DNA from: Micromonospora avicenniae
GTDB lineage: Bacteria; Actinomycetota; Actinomycetes; Mycobacteriales; Micromonosporaceae
Direction of reading: 5' to 3'
Length of the DNA stretch: 64,000 nucleotides
Assembly (NCBI RefSeq): GCF_900156065.1
Contig: NZ_FTNF01000024.1
Span: 1 to 64,000, forward strand
Positions within the stretch are counted from its first letter, which is position 1, and every line of letters begins with the position of its first letter. Under the pieces are notes generated by a model. That model searched no databases. It was not told the origin of the DNA and worked only from the letters and a program-made list of their open reading frames with translations. Made by a program: the position numbers and the translations under genes. This document shows, one piece after another, positions 52,089-60,081 of this stretch.

Positions 52089-52954
52089 CAGCTCCCCCCG
52101 CGCAGGATCGAGTTGCCGGCGAAGGTCGCGGGCGGCGGATCGAGGTCGGTGACCTCCACGTCGGTCAGGTCGAGCCGCTTGGACTGGCCGTAGAACTCCA
52201 CCGGGTTGCGCCACAGCACCTGGTCGACGTCGTCGGCGGTGAACCCGGCCGCCAGCATCGCCTCAGCGGTGGCCCGGGTTAGCAGCGGGTCCGAACGCCC
52301 CCAGTCGGCGGCCGAGTTGACCAGCATCCGCTCGGTGCCGTGCTCCCGCAGGATCTCCACCATCCGGGGCGGTGACATCTTCGTGTCGGGGTAGATGGAG
52401 AAGGCGAGCCAGCAGCCGGTGTCCCGAACGAGCTTCACGGTGACCTCGTTGAGGTGGTCGAGCACCACCCGGCCGGGTTCGATGCCGGACTCGCGGACCA
52501 CCGCGAGACTGCGCTCCACGCCCCGGGCCTTGTCGCGGTGCGGGGTGTGCACCAACGCGGGCAGGTCGTGCGCCACGGCGAGCGCGAGCTGCGCGGCGAA
52601 CGCGTCGTCCTCCTCCGGGGTCATCGAGTCGTACCCGATCTCCCCGACCGCCACCACACCGTCCTTCTCCAGGTAGTTCGGCAGCAGATCGAGCACCGGC
52701 CGGCAGCGCGGGTCGTTGGCCTCCTTCGGGTTCAACGCGATGGTGGCGTAGTGCCGTACGCCGAACTGCCCGGCCCGGAACGGCTCCCAGCCGACCAGCG
52801 AGTCGAAGTAGTCGGTGAACGAGGCGGGACTGGTACGCGGCTGCCCGAGCCAGAACGCCGGCTCGACCACCGCTCGTACTCCGGCCGCGGCCATCCGCTC
52901 GTAGTCGTCGGTGGTGCGCGAGGTCATGTGGATGTGTGGGTCGAAGATGCGCAT
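52088..52954 (-). CDS. eboB: EboB-like TatD-family metal hydrolase
   Basis: A 288-residue amidohydrolase-fold protein. Metal ligands are HIH in FDPHIHMTSR, Glu in VGEIGYDS, His in LVHTPHRD, His in VLDHLNEVTV and Asp in VNSAADWG, all present. DNase activity of general TatD proteins need not apply. The gene overlaps EboA's stop and EboE's start by one base each. It probably hydrolyses a small-molecule intermediate in the ebo pathway. Confidence 0.92.
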   Translation of the reverse strand: MRIFDPHIHMTSRTTDDYERMAAAGVRAVVEPAFWLGQPRTSPASFTDYFDSLVGWEPFRAGQFGVRHYATIALNPKEANDPRCRPVLDLLPNYLEKDGVVAVGEIGYDSMTPEEDDAFAAQLALAVAHDLPALVHTPHRDKARGVERSLAVVRESGIEPGRVVLDHLNEVTVKLVRDTGCWLAFSIYPDTKMSPPRMVEILREHGTERMLVNSAADWGRSDPLLTRATAEAMLAAGFTADDVDQVLWRNPVEFYGQSKRLDLTDVEVTDLDPPPATFAGNSILRGGS

Positions 52955-53574
52955 CACGCCTCCGTGGCGGTGGGTCGGCCGGAGCCGGCGGTGAGCCGGC
53001 CGAGCAGGTCGGTGGCGTCCGCGGGCATGTTCCGCCCGGCGGCGTGCCGTTCGTCGGCGAGACCGGCGAGCATCACGGCCAGCTCGCCGTCGGCGCGGAC
53101 GTCGAGGTCGGCCACGGCGGCCAGCGGCACCCCGGTGAAGACGCACTTCAGGACCGCCTGCCGCCACGCGGCGGCGTCGAGGTGCCGGGCGTACGGGCCG
53201 AGCGCGGCGGCGAGCAGCCGCGTGTCGTTGGTCCGGATCGCGTCGTGCAGCAGGGGCACCGCCGCCGCGCCGATCGGCAGCAGCGGCAGGGCCTTGAGCA
53301 CGGCCCGTTTCTCGGCCGCGTCGCCCCGCCGGTAGAGGCTGTCGGCGTATTCGGCGTGGTCGGCGGGCAGGGTGGTGAGCAGTAGTGCGCGGGCGGCCTC
53401 GTCAGCGGTCCAGCCGGGTGTGCCGGGCAGCGCGGCCCGACCGCAGCGCCGGCCGGCGGCCGGGAAGAACCTGGTGATCGTGGCCGGGTCGACCGCCACC
53501 TGCCGCAGCGCCTCGTCCAGCCAGTCCGGGTCGGGTACGCCCCGCAGGGCCACCCGGAGATGATCCACTGTCAT
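52954..53574 (-). CDS. eboA: EboA-like protein
   Basis: A 206-residue helical protein with the EboA layout: WLDEALRQVAVDPATITRFFPAAGRRCGR at the start, ALLLTTLPADHAEYADSLYRRGDAAEKRAVLKALPLLP in the middle, and NDTRLLAAALGPYARHLDAAAWRQAVLKCVFTGVPL near the end. The family has no known activity. The ATG follows GGGGAGGCACG. A 229-bp GC-rich gap without a gene separates it from the TIM-barrel gene upstream, so an internal promoter is possible. Confidence 0.88.
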   Translation of the reverse strand: MTVDHLRVALRGVPDPDWLDEALRQVAVDPATITRFFPAAGRRCGRAALPGTPGWTADEAARALLLTTLPADHAEYADSLYRRGDAAEKRAVLKALPLLPIGAAAVPLLHDAIRTNDTRLLAAALGPYARHLDAAAWRQAVLKCVFTGVPLAAVADLDVRADGELAVMLAGLADERHAAGRNMPADATDLLGRLTAGSGRPTATEA

Positions 53575-53803
53575 CGTGCCTCCCCTCGGCGCCGCTCCGG
53601 ATCCCGGAGCCTGCGCGTATCGCCGTGGGTGCCCGAGCGTCGCCTCCCCGGCCGCGGCCGGAAGCCGCGCCGGTGGCCGTGGCCCGGTCGCGACGCCGCG
53701 ACCGCATCGCCGTGCGCCGTGCCGCGGCCGGAACCGCGGCGTGCTCGCGACGAAGGCCGCGGCACCGGCGTGGGTACGCCTCGGACCTCCCTCTGCTCTG
53801 CAC

Positions 53804-54835
53804 CTACATAAGCACCGGGGCCGTTCCGGTCGACGGCGCGTCGGTGGGTGCAGAGCGGAGGGGCGCGGTGGCGTCCGGCTGGGCCGGCACGGCGGGCTGG
53901 GCCACCCGCGCAGGTGGTGCCGGCGCGTCCGGCAGGATGCCCGCCCGCGCCGCGGCGGCGTGCAGGAACTCCAGTGAGCGGGCGGCGACGGCGGGAGCGG
54001 CGTGCGAGTGCCGGGGCAGTTCCACGGCGACGAGACCGTGGTAGCCGGCGTCGTCCAGCGCCCGCAGCACCGGCGGGAAGTCGATCTCACCCTCGCCGAA
54101 CTCGAGGTGCTCGTGGACGCCCCGGCGCATGTCGTCGATCTGGACGTTCACCAGGTGTTCGGCGACCTCATGGACGCAGCGGTCCACCGGCTGCGGCTCC
54201 AGGCAGCGACAGTGTCCGATGTCGAGGGTCACGCCGAAGCAGGACGGTCCGTCGAGCGCGGCGCGCAGCCGTCTCCAGCCGGCGATGTCCTCGACCAGCA
54301 TGCCCGGCTCCGGCTCGAAGCCCAGCCGTACGCCCGCCCGGTCGGCGGCGTCGACCACCGTCGCGCAGCCGGCGACCAGCCGGTCCCAGGCCGCCCGGGG
54401 CGGGACGTGCTCGGGACGTACGCCGGCCCAGAACGACACCGCCTCCGCGCCCAGGTCGGCACCGATCCGTACGGCCCGGCGCAGGAACTCGACGCGGCGG
54501 GTCGGGTCGTCGTGCAGCAGCGTCGGAGCGTGCTTGTGCCACGGGTCGAGCAGGTAGCGCGCACCCGTCTCGATCATCACGGCGAGGCCGAGCGCGTCCA
54601 GCCGCCGCCGGAGCGCGGTCACCCGGCGGGCCAGCCCCGGCGCGAACGGGTCGAGGTGGTCGTGGTCGAGGGTGAGCGCCACCCCCGCGTAACCCAGGTC
54701 GGCCAGCACGGCGAGCGCATCGTCGAGACGGTGGTTCGCGAAGCCGTTCGTGCCGTACCCGAAACGCGGGCCGGTGCCCCGGGGGCGGTCGGTCGAGTCG
54801 GTCCGGCGGGCTGACGGATCGGTCGCGGTGCTCAT
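53804..54835 (-). CDS. TIM-barrel isomerase/epimerase of ebo-type operon
   Basis: A 343-residue xylose-isomerase-like barrel with a disordered proline/alanine-rich tail (about 310-343). Key blocks are FGYGTNGFANH, FEPEPGMLVED, VTLDIGHCRCLE and VNVQIDDMRRG. The FEPEPGxLVE block is shared with EboE, so the two are distant paralogues within one operon. It probably isomerises a cyclitol or sugar intermediate. It overlaps the prenyltransferase stop as ATGA. Confidence 0.9.
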   Translation of the reverse strand: MSTATDPSARRTDSTDRPRGTGPRFGYGTNGFANHRLDDALAVLADLGYAGVALTLDHDHLDPFAPGLARRVTALRRRLDALGLAVMIETGARYLLDPWHKHAPTLLHDDPTRRVEFLRRAVRIGADLGAEAVSFWAGVRPEHVPPRAAWDRLVAGCATVVDAADRAGVRLGFEPEPGMLVEDIAGWRRLRAALDGPSCFGVTLDIGHCRCLEPQPVDRCVHEVAEHLVNVQIDDMRRGVHEHLEFGEGEIDFPPVLRALDDAGYHGLVAVELPRHSHAAPAVAARSLEFLHAAAARAGILPDAPAPPARVAQPAVPAQPDATAPLRSAPTDAPSTGTAPVLM

Positions 54836-55911
54836 GTCGGGGAGACCATCCGGGCAAGCCGCCGCCCCAGCGGCGCCGCGGCCGCGACCGCCAGGCCCAG
54901 CAGGCCGGCGCCGCCCCGCGCGGTGAGCGCACCCTGCAGCGCGGGCAGCCCGGTGATGCCCGCGCCGACCGCTGCCCGGACGCGACCGGCGCTGGGCTCG
55001 GCCACCACCCGGGCCTGCGCGGCGCCGTAGCCGGCCGCGTACCAGGCGGCGAGCGCCGCCGGCACCACGGCGGCGAGCGTGCCGCGCAACGACGCCGCTC
55101 TTCCGTCCCCGGAACCGCGCTGTGGGCTCAGGCGCGCCCGGATCCGGTCGGTCCGGCGCGAAGCGTGGGCGCCGCACGGCCGGGCGTCCGCACGGGACGA
55201 GGTGGCGGGTTGCGCGTCGGGGTCACGCCCGGCCGGGTCGTCGCCGCGGCCGGCGCCGACCCGCCCGAAGAGGTCGCGGCCAGTGAGGTCGCCGTCGGGA
55301 GTGTGCCGGGCGGCCCGCGCGGCGGCCGCCGCGACGACGGCGGTGCCGGCCAGCGTGCCGAGCGGCAGGGCCGGGTCGGCGCCGGTGACCTCCCGGCGGG
55401 AGAGCGCCGTGACCGTCCAGGTGTGCGCGGCCACGGTGAGCGCCGCCGGCAGCGCGCGGGTCAGCCGACCGCCGCTCGCGCCCAGCAGCACGTCCAGACC
55501 CCGGCAGGCGGCCATCACGGCCGGACCCGCTGGGGTGTTCTTCGCGCGCAGGTCGTAGCCCCAGACGGTGACGGACAGCGGCACCGCGACCGCAGCCGCG
55601 CGCCGACCGCCGGCGGCAGCAGCCAGGGCGACCCCGGCGGTGGTGAGGCCCGCCGCGAGGCCGACCGCCGTGCCCGGGTGGACCCGGCCGCTGGGGATGG
55701 GCCGTTCCGGCCGTTCGACGGCGTCCAGCCGCCGGTCCGCCCAGTCGTTGGCGGCCATCCCCGCCCAGTAGAGCAGCACCGACGCTCCGGCCAGTGCGGG
55801 CGTACGCCGATCGAGCACCCCGGCCGCGGCGGCGCCGGCGACGACGTCCCCGGGAACCGACAGGGCGGCCGGCGCGCGGACCAGCTCGACCAGGTCAGCC
55901 AGCGTGGCCAT
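54832..55911 (-). CDS. eboC: UbiA-superfamily prenyltransferase (EboC/SCO3242 type)
   Basis: A 359-residue membrane protein with about eight hydrophobic segments. NDWADRRLDAVERPERPIPSGR is the first UbiA aspartate motif, and WGYDLRAKNTPAGP is the second. A polar stretch of about 75 residues (about 200-275, rich in Asp/Arg) interrupts the membrane segments and is probably a cytosolic loop specific to this protein. It should transfer a prenyl group to a polar acceptor at the membrane. It overlaps the inositol-phosphate synthase gene by 17 nt. Confidence 0.92.
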   Translation of the reverse strand: MATLADLVELVRAPAALSVPGDVVAGAAAAGVLDRRTPALAGASVLLYWAGMAANDWADRRLDAVERPERPIPSGRVHPGTAVGLAAGLTTAGVALAAAAGGRRAAAVAVPLSVTVWGYDLRAKNTPAGPAVMAACRGLDVLLGASGGRLTRALPAALTVAAHTWTVTALSRREVTGADPALPLGTLAGTAVVAAAAARAARHTPDGDLTGRDLFGRVGAGRGDDPAGRDPDAQPATSSRADARPCGAHASRRTDRIRARLSPQRGSGDGRAASLRGTLAAVVPAALAAWYAAGYGAAQARVVAEPSAGRVRAAVGAGITGLPALQGALTARGGAGLLGLAVAAAAPLGRRLARMVSPT

Positions 55912-57061
55912 CGGCGCTCTCCTGCCCGGCGTGCAGGCTCCGCGTGAAGTTCACGAGCCGGACCCACTGTTCCGTGAGCGAGTGGGACGGCGAGCCGAGC
56001 GGGTCCTTGAAGAAGAAGCCCAACTCGGTCAGCGGGCCGACCTCGCCGGCCGCGTGCGCGGCCGCGGTGAGCCGGGCCAGATCGAGCACCAGCGGCGCGG
56101 CGAGCGCGGAGTCGCAGCCGTGCCAGGTGAACTCCATCCGCATCCGGGTGTCGAGGAAACCAGAGAAGGTGATGAGATCCCAGGCGGTCTTGAAGTCTCC
56201 CAACTCCTCGACGAAGTCGATCCGGGTCTCGCCCTGCGGGACGTAGCCCAGTGTCTCGCCGAGCACCCGCTGCTTGCTCTCCACCTTCGCCGCGTTGGCG
56301 CCCGGGTCGACCAGGTTGGCGCCGTCACCGCCACCGAGCAGGTTCAGCCCCGACCAGGAGCGCACCCGCAGGTGCCGCATCGCGAACATCGGGGCGAGCA
56401 CCGACTTCACCAGGGTCTCCCCCGTCTTGCCGTCGTGCCCGGCGTACGGCAGTCCGCGCTCGACGGCCAGCGCGTGCAGGGCGGGCAGCCGCGCCCCGGT
56501 CGACGGGGTGAAGTCGACGTACGGGCAGCCGGCCTCCAGGGCCGCGTACGCGTAGAGGGAGCTGGTGGGCAGCACCTCGTGCGGGCCGGCCAGCGCGGCG
56601 CGCAGGGCGGCCGGGTCGGCGTGCCCGGGGTGGGGGTGGGCGGGCGGCTCGGTGGCCGAGACGTTGACCACGACCAGCCGGTCCAGCTCGTGCCGGTCGC
56701 GGAAGCCGATCAGATCCCGGGCGGCGGCGACGGCTCGTACCGCCTGGGTGGCGCCGGTCGGTGCGGGACGCAGCTCGTCCTCGACCGCGGCAAGCTCGTC
56801 CGGGAGCGCGGCGACCAGCCGGCCGGGCAGCACACCGGCGGCGGCCAGCGCCTCGGCTCGCTTGGTCAGTGGGGTGGTGACCACGTCGTGGCCCCCGAAG
56901 ACCAGGTCGGCGAAGGCGGGAAGGGCGGGCCCGCGCAGTTCGGGAAGTTCGGTGACGCAGCCGGCCGGCCCGGCGAGGCCGGCCCGCAGAGCGAGCCCTC
57001 CGACGATGCTCGTGGTCGCGACCGATCCGCGTGCTCCCACCAGCCAGACACCCGTACGCAT
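55895..57061 (-). CDS. Inositol-3-phosphate synthase-family cyclase
   Basis: A 388-residue MIPS-family protein. The NAD motif is VWLVGARGSVATT; NVSATEPP, HDGKTGETLVKS, NLLGGGDGANL and FTWHGCDSALAAPLVLDLARL are core family blocks, including the lysines used in catalysis. It converts glucose-6-phosphate, or a related sugar phosphate, to a cyclitol phosphate. As first gene of the ebo-type operon it probably feeds that pathway rather than general inositol synthesis. GGGAAGGAG precedes the ATG, and a palindrome lies at 57095-57112. Confidence 0.92.
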   Translation of the reverse strand: MRTGVWLVGARGSVATTSIVGGLALRAGLAGPAGCVTELPELRGPALPAFADLVFGGHDVVTTPLTKRAEALAAAGVLPGRLVAALPDELAAVEDELRPAPTGATQAVRAVAAARDLIGFRDRHELDRLVVVNVSATEPPAHPHPGHADPAALRAALAGPHEVLPTSSLYAYAALEAGCPYVDFTPSTGARLPALHALAVERGLPYAGHDGKTGETLVKSVLAPMFAMRHLRVRSWSGLNLLGGGDGANLVDPGANAAKVESKQRVLGETLGYVPQGETRIDFVEELGDFKTAWDLITFSGFLDTRMRMEFTWHGCDSALAAPLVLDLARLTAAAHAAGEVGPLTELGFFFKDPLGSPSHSLTEQWVRLVNFTRSLHAGQESADGHAG

Positions 57062-57094
57062 GGCGCTCCTTCCCCGATCAGGAGGACCGTTGTG

Positions 57095-57112
57095 TATCGA
57101 ATTACATTGATA
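57095..57112. promoter_or_regulatory. Candidate operator of ebo-type operon
   Basis: TATCGA (57095-57100) and TTGATA (57107-57112) form a near-perfect inverted repeat in the only AT-rich patch before the inositol-phosphate synthase gene, 34 bp upstream of its start. LacI-like or ROK control is possible; unproven. Confidence 0.45.
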
Positions 57113-57635
57113 TCAGAAGTTGCCTCGGAAAACTATGGGTCTGAACGGATGGGCCCCGTCCGCCCGTCCGCCGGGACGGTCCGGCGTCGAAGTCGGCGGC
57201 AACGTCGCCGGCCGATCCCGGTCGGGTGCGGACGGACGGGGTGGCAGGCAGGGTCGGTCGGCGTCTCGACCCTGCCTCCCCCGCATCCGCGTCGGGGCGG
57301 TGGCCCACCGCCCCGGCCGGACGTATCAGTGGCCGACGTGCACCCCGGGTCGGCGGGAACGCTCGATGACGGTCTCGCGAGACATGGACGGTGCCATCTG
57401 CTCCTCCGGATCGTCGGGATGGTGGCGGTCCTCCGGTGCGGCCGGGGAATCCCGGTCCGGCCGCACCGGACGGCCGTCCTGCGTGTGCCACCGGGCGCCG
57501 GCCCGGTGCACGCCCTCCGGACTCGACCTCGTCCCGGCCACGGGGCGCAACCGCGGCCGGCCCTCGCCGGTCGGTCCGGAGGTACTCATCGGGCGGGGGC
57601 GGCGTCGACGCCCCCGCAGGCGGATCGGGAATGTG

Positions 57636-57666
57636 CGGCCCGGCCGGAGGGTGCCCGGCCGGGCCG
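57636..57666 (-). terminator. Terminator of sugar/cyclitol transport operon
   Basis: CGGCCCGGCCGG (57636-57647) pairs perfectly with 57655-57666 around a 7-base loop, 8 bp after the dehydrogenase stop. Confidence 0.88.
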
Positions 57667-57673
57667 GAGGACG

Positions 57674-58906
57674 TCAGGCGGGCACCGCGGTGAGCGCGGG
57701 TTCCACCTCCGTCCACGACGAACTCGTCTCCGCCGAGCGGGCCACCGCGTCCAGCACCAACTGGACCTGCAGCGCGTCGGCGAAAGAGGGAGCCGGGTCG
57801 GCACCGGTGGCGATCGCCTCGATGAAGTCGCGCATCTGGTGCGTGAACGAGTGCTCGTAGCCGATGATGTGCCCCGGCGGCCACCAGGCCGACATGTACG
57901 GGTGCTCACCCTCGGTCACCAGGATGCGGCTGAAGCCCTGCTCGGCCGTGGGTCGCGTGGCGTCGTAGAACTCCAGCTCGTTCAGGCGTTCCAGGTCGAA
58001 CACCACGCTGCCCAGCGAGCCGTTGATCTCCACCCGCAGGGCGTTCTTGCGGCCGGTGGCGAAGCGGCTCGCCTCGTAGGTGGCGAGCGCACCGCCGTCG
58101 AGCCGGGCCACGAAGAGCGCCGCGTCGTCCACGGTCACCGGTCCGGTGGCCGGAGCGGCCCCGTCGGCGACCTGACCGTCGGCACCGTTCGCCGTGGCAG
58201 CCAGCCCACTCGATTCGGCGGGCAGCGGCCGCTCCTTGACGAACGTCTCGGTCACCGCGCTCACCCCCGTGATCCGCTGACCGGTCACGTACTGGGTCAG
58301 GTCGATGATGTGCGCGCCGATGTCCCCGAGCGCGCCCGACCCCGCCCTGTCCTTCTGCAGCCGCCAGACCAGCGGGAACTGCGGGTCCACGATCCAGTCC
58401 TGCAGGTACACCGCCCGGACGTGCCGGATCACTCCGAGCCGTCCGTCGGCGACCAGCTGGCGCATCATCGTGACCGCGGGTACCCGGCGGTAGTTGAACC
58501 CGCACATCGACCGTACGCCGGCGGCTTGGGCCGTAGCCGCCGCGGCGGCCATCTCCCTCGCCTCCTGCACCGTGTTGGCCAGCGGCTTCTCGCACAGCAC
58601 GTGCTTACCGGCGGCCAACGCGGCGAGTGCGATCTCGGCATGGCTGTCGCCCGGGGTGCAGACGTCGACAACGTCGATGTCGTCCCGGCTGACCAGGTCA
58701 CGCCAGTCGGTGGTGTACGCCTCCCAACCGAGCCGGTCGGCGGCCTCGGCCACCTTCCCGGAATCCCGGCCGCAGATCAACGACATCCGGGCCCGCGCCG
58801 GTAGGTCGTACACCCGGTTCACGGTGCGCCACGCCTGCGAGTGCGCGGCGCCCATGAACGCGTAGCCGACCATGCCGACCCGCAGTTGCTTACCTGTAGT
58901 GGACAA
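57674..58906 (-). CDS. Gfo/Idh/MocA-family oxidoreductase
   Basis: A 410-residue NAD(P)-dependent dehydrogenase. Rossmann motif VGMVGYAFMGAAHS, catalytic EKPLANT (Lys108-Pro109 region), and the alpha/beta C-terminal domain with GDIGAHIIDLTQYV are present. A 25-residue Ala/Gly-rich insert (about 230-255) is unusual. Relatives oxidise inositols or sugars at a ring carbon, including 3-keto formation. It is the last gene after an Rbs-type ABC system, 21 bp beyond the binding-protein stop, so its substrate is probably the imported sugar or cyclitol. Confidence 0.92.
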   Translation of the reverse strand: MSTTGKQLRVGMVGYAFMGAAHSQAWRTVNRVYDLPARARMSLICGRDSGKVAEAADRLGWEAYTTDWRDLVSRDDIDVVDVCTPGDSHAEIALAALAAGKHVLCEKPLANTVQEAREMAAAAATAQAAGVRSMCGFNYRRVPAVTMMRQLVADGRLGVIRHVRAVYLQDWIVDPQFPLVWRLQKDRAGSGALGDIGAHIIDLTQYVTGQRITGVSAVTETFVKERPLPAESSGLAATANGADGQVADGAAPATGPVTVDDAALFVARLDGGALATYEASRFATGRKNALRVEINGSLGSVVFDLERLNELEFYDATRPTAEQGFSRILVTEGEHPYMSAWWPPGHIIGYEHSFTHQMRDFIEAIATGADPAPSFADALQVQLVLDAVARSAETSSSWTEVEPALTAVPA

Positions 58907-58927
58907 GGTGGGTCTCCCCCCAATGTG

Positions 58928-59986
58928 TCAGAACCCGAGCTTGAGGTAGTTGCTCGCGTTCTCCTTCGTGATCGTCTCGGAGGCGAGGATGATCTCCTTG
59001 GGCACCTGCAGCTCGACCAGGTCGGACATGCCCTTGCCCTGGGCGATCAGCCGCGCCAGGGAGATGGCCGAGGACGCCATCGACGGGCTGTAGGTGACGG
59101 TCGCCTTGAGCACGGTGTTGTCCGCCTGGATGTCCTCCATGGCCTTCTTCGAGCCGGCGCCACCGACCATGAAGAACTCCTTGCGGTTGGCCTGGTTGAC
59201 CGCGGCCAGCACACCGATGCCCTGGTCGTCGTCGTGGTTCCAGACCGCATCGATCTTCGGCAGCGCCTGGAACAGGCTGGTGGCGGCCTGCTGGCCGGAG
59301 TCGGCGGTGAACTCGGCCGCCCTCCGGTTGCTCACCTTCAACCCGCTCTGGGCGAGGGTGTCGGCGAAGCCCTTCGAGCGCTCCTGGGTCAGCTCCAGGG
59401 AGTCGATGCCGGCGATCTCTCCGATCACCGGGTTGCTGACGCCCTTGGCCTTGAGCTGATCGACGATGTAGTGCGCCGCGGCCACGCCCATGCCGTAGTT
59501 GTCGCCCTTGATCTGAAGCCGGTAGGCCAGCGCGTCGGGGAAGGCCCGGTCCAGGTTCACCACCGGGATACCGGCCTTCATCGCCTCCAGGCCGGCGGCG
59601 TTGAGCTCCTTGCCGTCGTGCGGAAGCATGACGATCACGTTCGGCTTCTGCGAGATCAGCGTGGAGATTGCGGCCCGCTGGGCAGCCGCGTCCGCGCCGG
59701 CCTCGACCGTCTTGAACTCTACATCGGAGTAGGCACCGGCCTGCGCCTTGGCGTTGGTGGTGATCGCGGCGAGCCAGCCGTGGTCGGCGGCCGGGGCGGA
59801 GAAGCCGATGACCACCTTCTGGCCGGGCGCCGCGTTGCCGCTGGCCGCGGCGTCGGCACCCTTGGTCTGTGCCGCGGTGGGCTCGGTCTCGTTGCTGGTG
59901 CAACCGGCGAGCAGCACGCCGGCGCCGACGGCAGCCCCGCCGAAGAGCAGGCGGCGGCGGGACAGGTCGCGACTGTGCTCGGTCAT
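58928..59986 (-). CDS. RbsB-type sugar-binding lipoprotein
   Basis: A 352-residue periplasmic-binding-like protein. The N-terminus joins a twin-arginine stretch (SRRRLLFGG) with a lipobox LLAGC, so it is probably a Tat-exported lipoprotein. The peripla_BP_4 domain (about 53-350) holds VVIGFSAPAADHGWLAAI at its first strand. It delivers a sugar or cyclitol to the permease. It lies 95 bp after the permease stop with a stem-loop between, which may tune its amount. Confidence 0.92.
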   Translation of the reverse strand: MTEHSRDLSRRRLLFGGAAVGAGVLLAGCTSNETEPTAAQTKGADAAASGNAAPGQKVVIGFSAPAADHGWLAAITTNAKAQAGAYSDVEFKTVEAGADAAAQRAAISTLISQKPNVIVMLPHDGKELNAAGLEAMKAGIPVVNLDRAFPDALAYRLQIKGDNYGMGVAAAHYIVDQLKAKGVSNPVIGEIAGIDSLELTQERSKGFADTLAQSGLKVSNRRAAEFTADSGQQAATSLFQALPKIDAVWNHDDDQGIGVLAAVNQANRKEFFMVGGAGSKKAMEDIQADNTVLKATVTYSPSMASSAISLARLIAQGKGMSDLVELQVPKEIILASETITKENASNYLKLGF

Positions 59987-60036
59987 GACGACCTCCTGAA
60001 TTCGCGGTGATGGGAGCGGGAAAAGGGTGTGCGGGG

Positions 60037-60067
60037 CCCGGTCACCGTCGCCTGCACGGTGACCGGG
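60037..60067 (-). other. Intercistronic stem-loop
   Basis: CCCGGTCACCGT (60037-60048) pairs perfectly with 60056-60067 around CGCCTGC, between the permease stop and the binding-protein start. It is either a partial terminator or an mRNA-stabilising hairpin raising binding-protein dosage. Confidence 0.8.
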
Positions 60068-60081
60068 TGTGCTGCGGTGGG

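Larger units (their letters stand above)
57062..57673. other. 612-bp inter-operon region
   Basis: Holds the promoter of the ebo-type operon at its left end (AT-rich 57090-57135), and the terminator of the transport operon at its right end. The middle (57150-57630) has only unsupported arginine/proline-rich frames. Confidence 0.6.

Noticed and set aside
57102..57884. Open frames between the two right-hand operons
   Set aside because: Arginine/proline-rich in every frame and overlapping the dehydrogenase gene; no ribosome site.
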